A stretch of DNA of 25,137 bases, taken from the NCBI GenBank assembly GCA_964628935.1, contig CAZVOE010000040.1, forward strand, positions 1 through 25,137, read 5' to 3'. The position numbers and the translations under genes were made by a program. Numbering within the stretch: position 1 is the first letter of the stretch; every line of letters begins with the position of its first letter. Positions 24,882-25,137 of the stretch are shown here, piece by piece. The stretch comes from CAYLHQ01 sp964628935 (GTDB lineage: Bacteria > Acidobacteriota > Polarisedimenticolia > Polarisedimenticolales > DASRJG01). A model generated the notes under the pieces. It did not search any database and had not been told where the DNA came from. It saw nothing but the letters and a program-made list of their open reading frames with translations.

Positions 24882-25137
24882 GACAGGACGGTTCCTCGTG
24901 AGGAGGCGGTGACGCCGCCCGAAGGACGACGGTCGTCAGGCCGACCGCGACGAGCGCTGCGGCGCAAAGGGCGGGCGCGACGCGCCGGAGTCGGCCCGAT
25001 GCCGCCTGCGCCAGCGCTCCGATCGCCACGAGCGCGGGGACCGTGCCCGCCCAGAAGACCGCCATGACCGCGGCGCCCGGCGCAGCGCCGCCGGTCCCCG
25101 CTGCGCCCGCGCCGTAGGCCCAGAGCCAACCGCACTG
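24868..25137 (-). CDS. TauE/SafE-like membrane protein (5' end outside window)
   Basis: 90 codons of the C-terminal part are visible; the frame remains open to base 25137. It begins QCGWLWAYGAGAAGTGGAA and continues VMAVFWAGTVPALVAIG, which matches the last helices of the sulfite-exporter TauE/SafE-like (UreH-like) proteins often found beside ccoI. Two further hydrophobic helices are seen, and the tail ends HEEPSCHAGR with His/Cys residues that could bind metal. In this context it is probably a copper-related assembly factor for cbb3 oxidase, not a sulfite exporter. The stop overlaps the ccoI start by 14 nt. Confidence 0.8.
   Translation of the reverse strand, partial: QCGWLWAYGAGAAGTGGAAPGAAVMAVFWAGTVPALVAIGALAQAASGRLRRVAPALCAAALVAVGLTTVVLRAASPPPHEEPSCHAGR

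Overview
This is a GC-rich bacterial window with dense genes, short spacers and GTG as well as ATG starts. It carries a 10-N scaffold gap at 5007-5016, so it is a draft or metagenome contig. The gene mix (sulfatase-TPR protein, S9 peptidase, many-domain carboxypeptidase-regulatory-like secreted protein, cohesin-like lipoprotein, beta-helix protein with dockerin, cbb3 oxidase assembly genes) suggests a Gram-negative didermic lineage such as Acidobacteriota or a similar environmental phylum. That placement is inference; no rRNA or tRNA gene is present to test it.

Region 1-3.75 kb (+ strand): the 3' part of a sulfatase-TPR gene, then a histidine-rich ORF and a TonB-dependent receptor that has lost its last beta-strands. 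Two copies of a long hairpin sharing the core GGGGACTGGCACCTTT lie at 1511-1560 and 3690-3738 and bracket the His-rich/receptor block. Each hairpin sits just behind a stop codon and against the damaged end of the next ORF.

Region 3.75-5.0 kb (- strand): two tandem paralogous, secreted, cysteine-rich small proteins of no family I recognise, with nearly identical cysteine spacing. Upstream lie short hairpins and the gap, which is flanked by homopolymer G and C runs that look like a sequencing artefact. Adjacency across the gap is not proven.

Region 5.0-9.8 kb (- strand): a tight overlapping operon purL-purQ-fpr. PurL carries two PurS-like domains at its N-terminus, so all FGAM synthase parts are encoded by two genes. 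A good sigma70-type promoter for this operon overlaps the start of the divergent LysR regulator gene (9.77-10.67 kb, + strand), which ends at a strong intrinsic terminator. A GNAT acetyltransferase (- strand) converges on it.

Region 11.4-17.4 kb (+ strand): a secreted S9 serine peptidase with an intact Ser-Asp-His triad and a 1078-residue secreted protein built of repeated carboxypeptidase-regulatory-like/Ig-like domains. The ribosome binding site of the latter lies in one arm of a perfect hairpin.

Region 17.4-20.3 kb (- strand): a two-gene unit consisting of a secreted right-handed beta-helix protein ending in a dockerin-like module, followed by a lipoprotein with a cohesin-like domain. This is a candidate anchor-and-cargo surface pair and, with the cysteine-rich pair, the most novel-looking content.

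Region 20.4-25.1 kb (- strand): lepA (elongation factor 4), preceded by ccoS, ccoI (copper P-type ATPase) and the 3' part of a TauE/SafE-like membrane protein, a copper-delivery and assembly cluster for cbb3 cytochrome oxidase. No oxidase structural genes are in the window.
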